From Flavobacteriales bacterium (GTDB lineage Bacteria; Bacteroidota; Bacteroidia; Flavobacteriales_D; Crocinitomicaceae), in contig JADFAL010000084.1 in assembly GCA_015665275.1 (NCBI GenBank), forward strand, positions 1-50,360: a stretch of DNA of 50,360 nucleotides, written 5' to 3'. Position 1 is the first letter of the stretch. The number at the start of each line of letters is the position of its first letter. The notes under the pieces are model-generated. The model was not told the origin of the DNA. It saw only the letters and a list, made by a program, of their open reading frames with translations, and searched no databases. A program made the translations under genes and the position numbers. Of this stretch, positions 1 through 9,377 are shown piece by piece.

Positions 1-1
1 A

Positions 2-892
2 CTTAAAAGTGGAAAGTATGGTGTAATGGCTTCAGCAGCTCGATTTACTCCGGAGTATGCAGACTCGGTAAACGTTGATACCTTGGACGTTTCTACCGCG
101 TGGATTGAAGTCCAGAATTCCAGAGCAACCGCTTACGCACGTGCACAAGAATTCAACAATGTCAAAATGCATTACAACGACTGTAAATATCCAGTCAAAT
201 TGAATGTATATGAAGCCGGCGCATTGATTCATGAAGAAGAACTTGTTACAGATGGAGCACAGCACACCGTTTTATTAAGGTTTGGTAAAACGCCAGGAAA
301 ATTGAAATTCGAATTCGAAGGAAAAGTAAGTCCCAATATTTGTGCATTCTCTCTCGAAGGAGATGTAGGTGTTCAAGTTTCAAATATTGGCATGCGCGGA
401 TCTAGTGGTACTGTGTTCGGACGCTTGAACAGCGCCACAGCACAACCAATGTTTAATGAATTGAACACTAAATTAGTGATCTTGCAATTCGGTGGCAACT
501 CGGTACCGTTCTTTAAAGATAGTGTAGGGGTTCGCAACTTTGCAAGTTATTTCAAAGGGCAAATCAATCGGGTAAAATCAATGAATCCGGGAGCTGCTAT
601 TATTGTTATCGGACCGAGCGATATGTCTAAAAACGATGAAGGAATTTACGAAACGTACGAATATTTGCCTTACTGTGTAACTCAAATGCGCAAAGCAACG
701 CAAGAAGCCGGCGGAGCCTTCTGGAATTTATACGCTGCCATGGGAGGACAAAACTCAATGCCCTCTTGGGTAGAGAAAGGGCTGGCCGGAAACGATCATA
801 TTCATTTTAGTAATGCCGGTGCTAAATTTGCTTCGCAAAAATTTTACGATGCGTTCATTTCCGCATATGCTAAATCGAAAAACACTCCCTAA
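2..892 (+). CDS. SGNH/GDSL hydrolase-like protein, 5'-truncated by the window edge
   Basis: The frame is open from base 2, so the ATG at 26 is an internal methionine and the true start lies outside the window. The visible part matches the second half of an SGNH-type esterase: a block II-like glycine motif (GMRGSSG), a block III-like motif (QFGGNS, where most relatives have GxND), and a C-terminal block V DHIHF with the catalytic Asp and His. The nucleophile block (GDS) would be upstream, off the window. The arrangement parallels the next gene, so the two are likely paralogues. Both precede an MBOAT gene, which suggests a role in O-acylation of a periplasmic or surface glycan; this is inference from context. 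The downstream gene starts directly after this stop codon. It could also be a non-catalytic partner. Confidence 0.75.
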   Translation, partial: LKSGKYGVMASAARFTPEYADSVNVDTLDVSTAWIEVQNSRATAYARAQEFNNVKMHYNDCKYPVKLNVYEAGALIHEEELVTDGAQHTVLLRFGKTPGKLKFEFEGKVSPNICAFSLEGDVGVQVSNIGMRGSSGTVFGRLNSATAQPMFNELNTKLVILQFGGNSVPFFKDSVGVRNFASYFKGQINRVKSMNPGAAIIVIGPSDMSKNDEGIYETYEYLPYCVTQMRKATQEAGGAFWNLYAAMGGQNSMPSWVEKGLAGNDHIHFSNAGAKFASQKFYDAFISAYAKSKNTP

Positions 893-2245
893 TTGAGGTT
901 CGCTTTGATCATACTTCTAGGCCAATTTCTGACCCCGTGCTGGGCTCAGGAGGAACCTGTTGCATACGATACCGTGATGATTGACACGACTTCGTGGGAT
1001 GGCGCACTAAACACGTACGTTTTCCCAGATTTCAGAGAGTTTGATACTGCGGCACGATCCGACTATCCCTTCGTGGAATTCGAGAAGAATAATTACGAAT
1101 TTTACACGGAGAACAGTCCCAACTTTGAGGTACTTTACCAGAAAACAAAGCGTCTTCGCGATAAGAAAGAAGGAACCATAAATATGTACCACATCGGTGG
1201 ATCGCACCTTCAGGCAGACATTTACACCCACGATATTCGAGAGCATTTACAGAACCGTTGGACTGGTGTTCCGGGAGAACGTGCGTGGGTCTTCCCTTTC
1301 GATTTGGCCGGAACAAACAATCCGTGGAACTACGAATTCTCGTCTCCAAACGATTGGCATGCCTATCGATGTATTCCTCACAGGCCAAGTAAATACGATA
1401 TTGATTATGGCGTTTTAGGAGCAGCCGTTACTTGTCCCGACTCAGTAATTTCGGTAAAATTCGAGTACGACTATACCGAGAACAGACCTCCAATCAGTCA
1501 TGTACGCGTATTTCATAACAAGGGAGAATTTCCTTATTGGATGCATTTCGGAGCGAATGAATTGCTGCGAACGAAAACGGAACACAATCCTGAATTGGGT
1601 TACACCGACGTTTGGTTTTCGGACGGTGCTGATACCTTGAACATTCAATTCGCTAGAACTGGACCTGAGGCTCCGGAGCTAGAGTTGTACGGATTCGTTT
1701 TGATGAATGACAAACCGGGCATTTCGTACACGGCTATTGGAATCAATGGAGCTGGATTGTACACATACTTAGCAAATATCCGATTTGAAGAACAATTGAA
1801 AACGTATCCGCCAGATTTCTTTGCCTTCTCGGTAGGAACAAACGATGGAAACGTGCCTTACGACAAATTCAAACCAAGTATTTATAAAGCCAATCTGGAG
1901 AAGGTGATGCAAATGGTGCTGAGAGCTAATCCGGACTGCGCATTATTACTTACCGTTCCTAACGATTCGTATTACCGACGTTACTACTTGAATAAGAATA
2001 TCGCTCGAGAACGTGACATGATAATTGAGTTGGCGCAGGAATACGAAATGGCCGTTTGGGATTTGTACGGCTTGATGGGGGGATTGGGATCCAGTAAGAC
2101 ATGGAAGAACAATAAGTTGATGAAACGGGACCTCATTCATTTCACCCCGGATGGCTATCATTTTAAAGGAGATTTGTACCTTGACGCGTTTATGAAGTTC
2201 ATGGATCAAATGGAGAAACGAGAACTACTAATGAAATCGAACTGA
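893..2245 (+). CDS. Exported SGNH/GDSL hydrolase-like protein of an O-acylation operon
   Basis: 450 residues with an N-terminal signal peptide ending near residue 18 (WAQ). That signal peptide supports the TTG start, which lies immediately after the stop of the previous gene. Block I reads HIGGSHLQAD (candidate nucleophile Ser104), block II GINGAG, block III GTNDGN (Asn317) and block V DLIHF (Asp413, His416), so the full SGNH set is present. Block I has GGS rather than the usual GDS. A region of roughly 170 residues between blocks I and II probably forms an accessory beta domain. The stop overlaps the MBOAT start by one base (TGATG), implying translational coupling. In such operons the SGNH protein typically transfers or removes acetyl groups delivered across the membrane by MBOAT; the exact substrate cannot be told. 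Confidence 0.8.
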   Translation: MRFALIILLGQFLTPCWAQEEPVAYDTVMIDTTSWDGALNTYVFPDFREFDTAARSDYPFVEFEKNNYEFYTENSPNFEVLYQKTKRLRDKKEGTINMYHIGGSHLQADIYTHDIREHLQNRWTGVPGERAWVFPFDLAGTNNPWNYEFSSPNDWHAYRCIPHRPSKYDIDYGVLGAAVTCPDSVISVKFEYDYTENRPPISHVRVFHNKGEFPYWMHFGANELLRTKTEHNPELGYTDVWFSDGADTLNIQFARTGPEAPELELYGFVLMNDKPGISYTAIGINGAGLYTYLANIRFEEQLKTYPPDFFAFSVGTNDGNVPYDKFKPSIYKANLEKVMQMVLRANPDCALLLTVPNDSYYRRYYLNKNIARERDMIIELAQEYEMAVWDLYGLMGGLGSSKTWKNNKLMKRDLIHFTPDGYHFKGDLYLDAFMKFMDQMEKRELLMKSN

Positions 2246-4200
2246 TGAACCTTTTGTTGAATTCTGATTGGCAATTTGGCGAATTATTTACGCGCTTCAG
2301 CTCCATTTTTTCGTGGGAGATTGGCGAAGGTTCGTCGTTGGTTTTTACCAAGCTTGATTTCTGGCTGTTCTTCCTTTTGGTTATGGCTGTGTTCTCCTTT
2401 CTGAACAAGCATATCCTTACACGAAGTATTTTCCTTACGGTAATCAGTTTGTTCTTTTTCTACAAGACTTCGGGACTCTACATGATCCTGCTGATAATAA
2501 GTGTGGCCTTCAATTACTTTCTGGGAAAGAAGATTTACACAGCCGAAAAATCGATCAATAAAAAGTGGATTATTGCCATTTCCGCAATATTCAATTTATT
2601 AATTCTAGGCTACTTCAAATACGCTTATTTCTTCACGGATTCGTTCAATCAAATGTTCCACACGAATCATGAGTTGGTGAATCATTTTGCGCAGTTTGGC
2701 AATGGATTTTTTGGGGATGGAACCTTCGTAGAAAAGATCTTATTGCCTGTTGGAGTTTCCTTTTTCACATTCCAGAACATCAGCTACGTTGTAGATATTT
2801 ATCGCAAGGAAATTAAGCCTGTAAATAATTTCTTCCACTACTCCTTCTTCGTGACCTTCTTCCCGCAATTGGTTATGGGGCCTATAGTTAGAGCGCGCGA
2901 TTTCATCCCTCAGATTACGAAACCGTTCTCGTTGAATAAGCAAGAATTTAGTTGGTCAATCATTCAGATTGTAAAAGGATTGGTGAAAAAGATAGTCATT
3001 GCCGATTTCCTCGTAGTACACTTCATAGACAAGATTCTCTTTACCGAGACCTTCACCTTCGATACCTATCCAGGCTTCGTTTTCGTGATTGTGATGTGGG
3101 CGTATTCCATTCACATTTATGCAGATTTCTCAGGATACACGGACATCGCTATCGGTCTTTCACGTTTGATGGGCTTCGAGTTAAAACCGAACTTCAACTC
3201 TCCATACAAGGCAATCAGTGTAGCCGATTTCTGGCGCAGATGGCACATCTCCTTAGGTTCTTGGTTGCGTGATTATCTCTACATTCCGCTCGGAGGAAAT
3301 AGGACGGGAACGCTGGGCTCCTATATCGCCATATTCATCATTTTCGTCTTCCTCATCTTCATAACCCAATGGTACGATTTGCTCTGGGTATATCTCGGAG
3401 TAACGGTTGCGTACCTTATTGGATGGGCCACAATTAAGAATTTTAAGCGCTACGTTCACCGCGATTTAAACCTCATCATTACCATGGTGGTTGGAGGATT
3501 GTGGCACGGTGCCAGTGAGAATTTTGTGATTTGGGGAGCCATGAATGGTTGTGCCCTTTTGATCTTTAAATACTGGAAACGCATCAATGAATATTTGACC
3601 TCGAAATCGGCCTTGTGGTACATGTCGAAAGGATTCATAGCCTACGGAATTTACTGCATTCTTTTGGTGAATTTCCCATGGTTGGATCACATCGCTATTC
3701 ATTACGTATATTATGTTTGGATGGCCTCGGGAGCTCTAATGTTGATCATTCACCTAATTACTCAAAAAGCGCAAAGTTTTGGGTTCTTTAAGAACGTTTA
3801 CGTTCGTTTCTGGCAAATATTCGTGACTTTCAATTTCATCACATTCACGCGTATTTGGTTCAAGCTAGATGAGGCACGGAAAGGTCCGTTTAAAGAAAAG
3901 GGATTGGAAGATGCCGCTGCCGATTTACTCCCGGGTAAGCTTCTGGACCGCATTTGGAACAACTTCGAATTCTCCATGGAATATTTCTGGAAATTCTGGG
4001 ATTTATTCTACGTTCCGATCATCATTATGATTGCCGGATTCATCGTTCATTGGCTTCCAAATAAGCTAAAGAAATTAGGGGAAGATGCGTACACTTGGCT
4101 GCCAATTCCCGTACAGGCCATTTGTATTGGCATCATTGTATTCTTGATGTATCAGGCCATTGGTACAGAGCAGCCTCCTTTCGTTTATTTGCAGTTCTAA
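2245..4200 (+). CDS. MBOAT family O-acyltransferase (AlgI/DltB-like)
   Basis: 651 residues, rich in hydrophobic membrane segments throughout. It shows the hallmarks of the alginate O-acetyltransferase AlgI branch of MBOAT proteins: MGPIVRARDF, DFSGYTDIAIGLSRLMGF, DFWRRWHISL (His334) and GGLWHGAS with the invariant catalytic His421. The family moves acyl groups, usually acetyl, across the inner membrane onto extracytoplasmic polymers. Its position after two SGNH-like genes matches the common Bacteroidota arrangement in which the SGNH protein finishes the transfer. The start overlaps the previous stop by one base. The length is longer than classical AlgI (about 500) because of a C-terminal extension with further membrane segments. 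The acceptor glycan is unknown from this window. Confidence 0.93.
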   Translation: MNLLLNSDWQFGELFTRFSSIFSWEIGEGSSLVFTKLDFWLFFLLVMAVFSFLNKHILTRSIFLTVISLFFFYKTSGLYMILLIISVAFNYFLGKKIYTAEKSINKKWIIAISAIFNLLILGYFKYAYFFTDSFNQMFHTNHELVNHFAQFGNGFFGDGTFVEKILLPVGVSFFTFQNISYVVDIYRKEIKPVNNFFHYSFFVTFFPQLVMGPIVRARDFIPQITKPFSLNKQEFSWSIIQIVKGLVKKIVIADFLVVHFIDKILFTETFTFDTYPGFVFVIVMWAYSIHIYADFSGYTDIAIGLSRLMGFELKPNFNSPYKAISVADFWRRWHISLGSWLRDYLYIPLGGNRTGTLGSYIAIFIIFVFLIFITQWYDLLWVYLGVTVAYLIGWATIKNFKRYVHRDLNLIITMVVGGLWHGASENFVIWGAMNGCALLIFKYWKRINEYLTSKSALWYMSKGFIAYGIYCILLVNFPWLDHIAIHYVYYVWMASGALMLIIHLITQKAQSFGFFKNVYVRFWQIFVTFNFITFTRIWFKLDEARKGPFKEKGLEDAAADLLPGKLLDRIWNNFEFSMEYFWKFWDLFYVPIIIMIAGFIVHWLPNKLKKLGEDAYTWLPIPVQAICIGIIVFLMYQAIGTEQPPFVYLQF

Positions 4201-4280
4201 TCAATTCGCATAAGTAGTAATACTTAGTTGATTAACAATTTGTTACAACACTCAAGGAATCAACAAAAATTATTCGTAAC

Positions 4281-4300
4281 ATTAATTAAACCTAATTAAT
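4281..4300. promoter_or_regulatory. AT-only inverted repeat just upstream of a start codon
   Basis: Perfect 8-base arms, ATTAATTA and TAATTAAT, separated by AACC, end six bases before the ATG at 4307. It could be an operator or an RNA hairpin over the ribosome landing site. All pairs are A-T, so stability would be low. Confidence 0.3.
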
Positions 4301-4306
4301 AATAAA

Positions 4307-5182
4307 ATGAAATCACTTATCATCACGGCACTCTTTTTTGCAAGCACTGCATTTTCTTTTGCTCAAGATTCTTATGATTTGGTCTCAACAAAGGACTTTA
4401 CAACTGTAATGAAGCCAGGTGACTTTAACTTGTGTTCACCTCCTGAATTTGGAATAAGTATTCCCTTTTCAAAGGTTTCTAAATTGAAGAGAATTACCAT
4501 CAATCAATTTTACAGAAAAATTGGGGAGGAAGAATGGACAAAATCTCAAAGCGGTTATTTGAATTATTGGATTACCGATAATAAGAGTGAAGACGGGAAA
4601 TCTGTAAACTGTCATATTGTGGATATTGATTACCCAAATGCTTTCTTTTATTATGACATGTGCGATGAAGATAAGTATGAATGGCATATGAAACGAGAAT
4701 ACAAACTCGCTGTCTACACGATGAAATCAACTAATGAGTTTGAGGAATACTGGGACGATATGAGTGAATCTTGGAAAAAAAGAGAAATCTTTGTTCAGGA
4801 TAAGCTTATGGGCGAAACCCAACCCTTTAAGTTTGAAATGCCGCGTGAAAAGCTAATGGATATCACGCGTCAAGATCGTTGGAATAAATTCCAATTAGAC
4901 ACAGACTTGTCGAGCGTTAATAGTAACATTCGTGAGAAACTAAATGGCGATTATAGTTCCGCAAATATGAAGGCCCTATTCTCATTTTATAATTCTAAGA
5001 TGAGCGAGTATGTTGATAACGATGACTTCGAAACAGCAAAGTTAATTTCAGAGAAAATTGATTCTATTGAAGGTCGTAAACAGTTTAATCAACTTTACGA
5101 GAAAGTTACAGAAGCAGAATCCAAGGGGGAAGATGTGACTCAAGTATTTCTTAATTTTGAATACGAGAAGAAGAAAAAGTAA
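4307..5182 (+). CDS. Exported protein of unknown function
   Basis: 291 residues with a clear signal peptide (hydrophobic core then FAQ at about 20). No family is recognised. The mature part begins with a beta-rich region of about 130 residues containing two cysteines near the middle (CHIVDI and MCDEDK), followed by an acidic, helical region and a lysine-rich end. The C-terminal half looks like helical hairpins (residues 190-285). There is no T9SS tail, no lipobox and no membrane segment after the signal, so the product is probably periplasmic. It stands alone: 106 bases separate it from the MBOAT gene and a strong terminator follows it. Confidence 0.75.
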   Translation: MKSLIITALFFASTAFSFAQDSYDLVSTKDFTTVMKPGDFNLCSPPEFGISIPFSKVSKLKRITINQFYRKIGEEEWTKSQSGYLNYWITDNKSEDGKSVNCHIVDIDYPNAFFYYDMCDEDKYEWHMKREYKLAVYTMKSTNEFEEYWDDMSESWKKREIFVQDKLMGETQPFKFEMPREKLMDITRQDRWNKFQLDTDLSSVNSNIREKLNGDYSSANMKALFSFYNSKMSEYVDNDDFETAKLISEKIDSIEGRKQFNQLYEKVTEAESKGEDVTQVFLNFEYEKKKK

Positions 5183-5204
5183 GCTTTGCACAGCGATATT
5201 AATT

Positions 5205-5238
5205 AAATGCTGGCCTTACTTGGTCAGCATTTTTTTTC
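5205..5238 (+). terminator. Rho-independent terminator
   Basis: ATGCTGGCC and GGTCAGCAT form a 9-pair stem (one G-U) with a 6-base loop, followed by eight T. It ends the transcript of the gene at 4307-5182. Confidence 0.85.
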
Positions 5239-5345
5239 TTATCGAAAGTAGCTTAGTCTCTTGATCGTAGCTGTATTTGCAATCACGAAACTTCAATAAG
5301 TTCTTCATTACAGGGAAGACTCAAGCTTAATTCCGATCTTGTCGT

Positions 5346-6245
5346 ATGCAATTTGGAAAAGTTCTCAATCCGGAATTGGTCGATTTCACCTTGCCCAAGG
5401 ATCATGTCGACACCTTGAAAACCTTTACGGAAAAAGGAAGGAAATCTGGGCAGCCGAAAATTTATATTGGTGCGGCTAGATGGAGTCGCGCGGATATGAA
5501 AGGATTCTATCCTAGAGGCACGAAAGATGATTTGGCCTACTACTCGCGTCAATTCAATGCCATTGAAATGAACTCCACCTTTTACCGAATTTTTCCTCCA
5601 GAACAATTTGCAAAGTGGCGCGATAGAACTCCCGACGGATTCAAGTTCTTTTCGAAAATTCCACAAAAGATTTCGCATTACAAGCAGCTGAATAATTTTC
5701 AAGAACCTACAGATCATTTCATTTTGGCAGCGTCAGAATTGGGCGATAAATTAGGAACCGTTTTCCTGCAATTGAAAGAACAATTTGCCCCGAATCGATT
5801 CAAACTTCTACAGGATTTTGTGGAGGATTGGCCAACGGATTTGCCGCTAACTGTTGAAGTGCGTCATGTTGACTGGTTCGAAGATACAGTAGTTACAAAC
5901 GAATTGTTTGATTTACTTTCAGCCCGAAATACACAATTTACTTTGGTTGACACTCCTGGACGTCGCGATATGTTACACATGCGATTACCGAACCCAAGTC
6001 CGTTTGTGCGTTGGGTAGCGTCGTATCACGATCTAGATTATCCCCGTTTGGATGCTTGGGTAGAGCGCATTGCAGCATGGTCACAACAAGGCATGGAAGA
6101 ACTTCATTTCTTCGTACATCAGAAAGTTGATACCGAGGTTCCGTTACTATCTGCGTACTTCATTGACCGCTTAAACAAACGCATGGGCTGGAATCTTAAA
6201 GTCCCAAATAGTCCGGAGGATGTGACCCCGACCCTCTTCGATTAA
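5346..6245 (+). CDS. DUF72 family protein (YecE-like)
   Basis: 299 residues. The N-terminal half shows the usual DUF72 pattern: YIGAARWS at about 39, then YSRQFNAIEMNSTFYR, and KFFSKIPQKISH, followed by a predicted TIM-barrel-like run (LTVEVRHVDWF at about 168). DUF72 proteins are widespread cytoplasmic proteins with a TIM-barrel fold and no firmly established activity. The length fits the family (about 240-300), with an N-terminal extension of about 35 residues typical of Bacteroidota members. The start at 5346 is the first ATG in frame. It is monocistronic, with a terminator-like inverted repeat after it. Confidence 0.9.
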   Translation: MQFGKVLNPELVDFTLPKDHVDTLKTFTEKGRKSGQPKIYIGAARWSRADMKGFYPRGTKDDLAYYSRQFNAIEMNSTFYRIFPPEQFAKWRDRTPDGFKFFSKIPQKISHYKQLNNFQEPTDHFILAASELGDKLGTVFLQLKEQFAPNRFKLLQDFVEDWPTDLPLTVEVRHVDWFEDTVVTNELFDLLSARNTQFTLVDTPGRRDMLHMRLPNPSPFVRWVASYHDLDYPRLDAWVERIAAWSQQGMEELHFFVHQKVDTEVPLLSAYFIDRLNKRMGWNLKVPNSPEDVTPTLFD

Positions 6246-6299
6246 CTCAGGTTCCAACCCACACTATTCGTAGCGTGTAGTTTGCAGTTAAAGATCTTA

Positions 6300-6373
6300 A
6301 AAACTCCCATCTCGATACCTAATGCTATGAACTGAATACTCTAATGAGTTTCTAATTTGGAGATGGGAGTTTT
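6300..6373. terminator. Long inverted repeat between convergent genes, probable bidirectional terminator
   Basis: Perfect 14-base arms, AAAACTCCCATCTC and GAGATGGGAGTTTT, flank a 46-base loop that itself holds a small hairpin (ACTC-TAAT-GAGT). The arms end in T on both strands, so the structure can terminate the DUF72 gene on one side and the PKD-protein gene on the other. The loop is unusually long for a plain terminator. Confidence 0.6.
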
Positions 6374-6396
6374 ACTATTTCTTGTTAAAGTGCTTC

Positions 6397-9264
6397 TTAT
6401 TTCAATAAGGATACGTGTCCTACAAATATTTTAGTGTCGTTTGTGAATTCAAGTCCTGCCGTGATTTTCCATGTATAAACGCCGTCTTGAACTTGATAAT
6501 CCTGACCGGCAAAAGTTCCATCCCAACCGACTTCCATGTTGTGCGACTCAAAAATGATATCTCCCCAACGGTTGAAAATCAATAGTTCAAAATCATCAGG
6601 ATCGAATCCTACCATAACAGGTTTGAAGATTTCATTGGCTCCATTTCCATCTGGTGTGAAAGTGTTTGGAACGTAGATCGTGTATTCGCTAAATACATGC
6701 ACATATTTTACCGCAACATCGGGACATCCTTCGGCAGAATATGCTGTAAGAATGATTTCGTATTCTCCAGGTTCGTCTGTTGGGAACGTATGTGTTGGTT
6801 CAAACTCTGTGCTAATTCCTGACCCATCGCCAAATTCCCATTCATACGATACTGCTCCTACGGATAAGTTTTGAAATCCGGTGGTTGGGTCCAACGTGGT
6901 TAAATCCAATTGCATAATTCTGAAATCTGCGAAGGGAGCATCGTGTGTTGCTACCGTTACGGTATCTCTTCCGATACAACCATTGGCATCCGTTCCAGTA
7001 ACGATGTATTCATCGGTTTGCTCCGGATAAAACATCACTCCATCAGTTACTCCATTGTTCCATGAATAGCTCACAGCACCAGCGCCATTTAATACGACTC
7101 CTTCTCCCGGGCAAACATCAGCGTCGTTTGCGAAAACAATAGGATTCTGGTAGATTTCTACGCGAACCGAATCGCTTGCAGAACATCCGGTAGAAAGTGT
7201 ATCATACACGATGTACGTCATAGTTCCATCCGCTTGGGTGAATGGTACCCCATTCATTACTCCGTTGTTCCATGCTAAGTTCTGAGATCCAGCTGCATTC
7301 AATGTAATTTGAACATCTTCACAACCTGCCTGATCCGGACCTGCATTTACCACTGGCAGTGGATTTACCGTAACGTCTACCTGATCGTCATTTTCACATC
7401 CGTTGGCGTCTGTTCCAGTTACCGTATATGTTGTAGTTCCTAAAACAGGCGTAAATGGCACTCCGTTCATGACTCCATTATTCCAAACATAAGCCGAGGC
7501 GCCTGCTCCATTCAGAGTCACTTGATCGCCAACACAAACCGACTGGTCTGGTCCGGCAACTACGTTTGGTAATGCATTCACTGAAACGTCCACTTGATCT
7601 GAATTCAAACATCCGTTCGCATCGGTTCCAATCACCGTGAATGTTGTTGATCCAACATTCGGCGTAAATGCAACTCCGTTAATTACCCCATTATTCCAAG
7701 CATATGTTAATGCACCAGCTCCGTTCAAAGTAACCTGCGTTCCTTCACAAACTGTTTGATTTGGTCCAGCAACCACCACGGGTAATGCATTTACAGTAAC
7801 TGGATACGTGATAATGTCCTCACATCCGTCAGCTGAGATTACATACAACTCAACGTTATATACTCCGGCCGCTGTGTAGGTATGCGTTGGATTTAAATAA
7901 GTTCCGGATGTATTTGGAACTCCACCAATAGCTCCCGTACCGACCGGTGTCACAATTCCATCTCCAAAATCCCATCGGTAGCCGACAATTGTACCTGGTG
8001 GCGGAATGGTGGATTGATCCGTGAAGACGACGGGCTCATTCACACAAACCGTATTTGAGTTCATGGTAAAATCGGCCGTTGGTTCTGGGTTTTCTGTAAT
8101 GGTTATATCAAGTGTCACGGAACATGCTCCACCCTGAAATGGTGTAATTGTACAAGAGTACGTTCCTCCTGCATAAACTGTTGTGGTTTGAGTTGTAGCC
8201 CCGTTGCTCCATAAATAAGTACCAGCACCTGGAGGAGCAGAAAGTACTGAAGGGTCCCCCGTACAGATAATATCATTGGAAGCCGTTAACTCAGAAATAC
8301 CACAAGATGCGTCCACGTAAGCATAACCGTAATGTCCTGTCAATGAACAATCGCCTGATGTAAATTCAACCGTTACGTTTTGCCCGATATATGCACTTAA
8401 ATTTGTGAATACCGTTTGCCAGTTCTGATACAACACCCATGTTCCTCCCCACCAAACTTGTTGATAGTTCGGGGCATTTTGCGCATCTGCAATTACGGTA
8501 TATTCACCACAATTCACGCTGTTTCCAAGAGAGTCGAAAACACGCACTGTGAAGTATGGGAGTTGATTTAAAGTATGATTGGCGGGAGACTCAAAAACCA
8601 CTGCATAACTGTAGGTAAACATATAATTGGTGTTGTCTACCATGAATGTTTGACGTAATCTGGCTGCTCTTGCTCCTACTCCGTTACCATTTCCAAGGCG
8701 CACTGAAAAATTACCGCCCTGTGGATTTACTCTTGGAATGCCTGTAATAGGATCGTTTCCACCACCAAATACAGTATGATACGGACCGGGACCGGTTACC
8801 CATTCGTTGGCGTAGCTGAAAGGTGTTGCTCCAGTAACATCACCACGGGTAAGTTCCCATCCAGTGACATCTCCTGTTTCAAAATCCATATTTTCACACG
8901 GACCGTTAGCCGCTTTGGGCGTACCTCCACTTTGATTTGGTTTCACTGGTCCGTTCTGACCAAAATCATATGTAACTTGAATTTTCTCTACTAGTTGTTG
9001 GAAGGACCAATCGAGATCGGATTGAGCAACTGGCATTCCATTGTTCAATTCGGTCCGAATAGAATCAATGAAGTTTTGATACTCTAGGTCAATTTGATCC
9101 ATTAGCACTTGATCCTGATAATCGGATGGTGAAATACCAATATTTTGTTCAAAATTGGCGAGTGATTTGCCTGCGAAAAGTTCCTCGATTACATGGTGAT
9201 CTGTTTGAGAGTATGAAACAAAAATGCACGCGAGGAAACCAGATATTAGTAGAATTGTTTTCAT
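6397..9264 (-). CDS. T9SS-secreted PKD/SprB-type repeat protein with gliding-motility C-terminal sorting domain
   Basis: 955 residues when started at the ATG whose product begins MKTILLISGF; a longer frame runs to 9321 but would bury this signal peptide. Order: signal peptide (1-20); helical N-terminal region; a galactose-binding/jelly-roll-like domain (about 115-320) beginning CENMDFETGDVTGW; a PKD domain (about 395-490, WDFGDG); four repeats of about 71 residues (about 491-772), each with AGPxQxxC, a WNNGV motif and GTDANGC or a variant; a second PKD domain (EWEFGDG, about 775-850); and a type B T9SS sorting domain (about 870-955) with YVPNTFTPDGNG, LLIFNRWGDIIF and DGVYTWKI. It is probably exported through the T9SS and held on the surface as an adhesin-like protein. 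No T9SS machinery genes are in the window. Confidence 0.92.
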   Translation of the reverse strand: MKTILLISGFLACIFVSYSQTDHHVIEELFAGKSLANFEQNIGISPSDYQDQVLMDQIDLEYQNFIDSIRTELNNGMPVAQSDLDWSFQQLVEKIQVTYDFGQNGPVKPNQSGGTPKAANGPCENMDFETGDVTGWELTRGDVTGATPFSYANEWVTGPGPYHTVFGGGNDPITGIPRVNPQGGNFSVRLGNGNGVGARAARLRQTFMVDNTNYMFTYSYAVVFESPANHTLNQLPYFTVRVFDSLGNSVNCGEYTVIADAQNAPNYQQVWWGGTWVLYQNWQTVFTNLSAYIGQNVTVEFTSGDCSLTGHYGYAYVDASCGISELTASNDIICTGDPSVLSAPPGAGTYLWSNGATTQTTTVYAGGTYSCTITPFQGGACSVTLDITITENPEPTADFTMNSNTVCVNEPVVFTDQSTIPPPGTIVGYRWDFGDGIVTPVGTGAIGGVPNTSGTYLNPTHTYTAAGVYNVELYVISADGCEDIITYPVTVNALPVVVAGPNQTVCEGTQVTLNGAGALTYAWNNGVINGVAFTPNVGSTTFTVIGTDANGCLNSDQVDVSVNALPNVVAGPDQSVCVGDQVTLNGAGASAYVWNNGVMNGVPFTPVLGTTTYTVTGTDANGCENDDQVDVTVNPLPVVNAGPDQAGCEDVQITLNAAGSQNLAWNNGVMNGVPFTQADGTMTYIVYDTLSTGCSASDSVRVEIYQNPIVFANDADVCPGEGVVLNGAGAVSYSWNNGVTDGVMFYPEQTDEYIVTGTDANGCIGRDTVTVATHDAPFADFRIMQLDLTTLDPTTGFQNLSVGAVSYEWEFGDGSGISTEFEPTHTFPTDEPGEYEIILTAYSAEGCPDVAVKYVHVFSEYTIYVPNTFTPDGNGANEIFKPVMVGFDPDDFELLIFNRWGDIIFESHNMEVGWDGTFAGQDYQVQDGVYTWKITAGLEFTNDTKIFVGHVSLLK
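6946..7793 (-). repeat. Four tandem 71-residue repeats within the PKD-protein gene
   Basis: The segment encodes four successive units of about 213 bases. The first two units are most alike (NALP, VVAGP, TLNGAGA, WNNGV, GTDANGC); the third and fourth have drifted. Recombination between the units could change the length of the surface protein. Confidence 0.75.
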
Positions 9265-9377
9265 GGTGAGTGAGTTTGATGTCCTATATATAAAACGGTT
9301 TAGCCCATACACCGTTGCCACGCCACATGTTATGCACGCATCACTATAATTCGCTTATTTAAAAGCTTTCAATGTTA

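Noticed and set aside
5283-5717. A 144-codon minus-strand frame over the DUF72 gene.
   Set aside because: Antisense to conserved DUF72 motifs and with no plausible product.
6946-7793. Repeats considered as a possible CRISPR array.
   Set aside because: The units are about 213 bases, in frame, and encode protein repeats.
9265-9321. Longer start for the PKD-repeat protein.
   Set aside because: The extra 19 residues would hide the signal peptide, which begins at the ATG at 9264.
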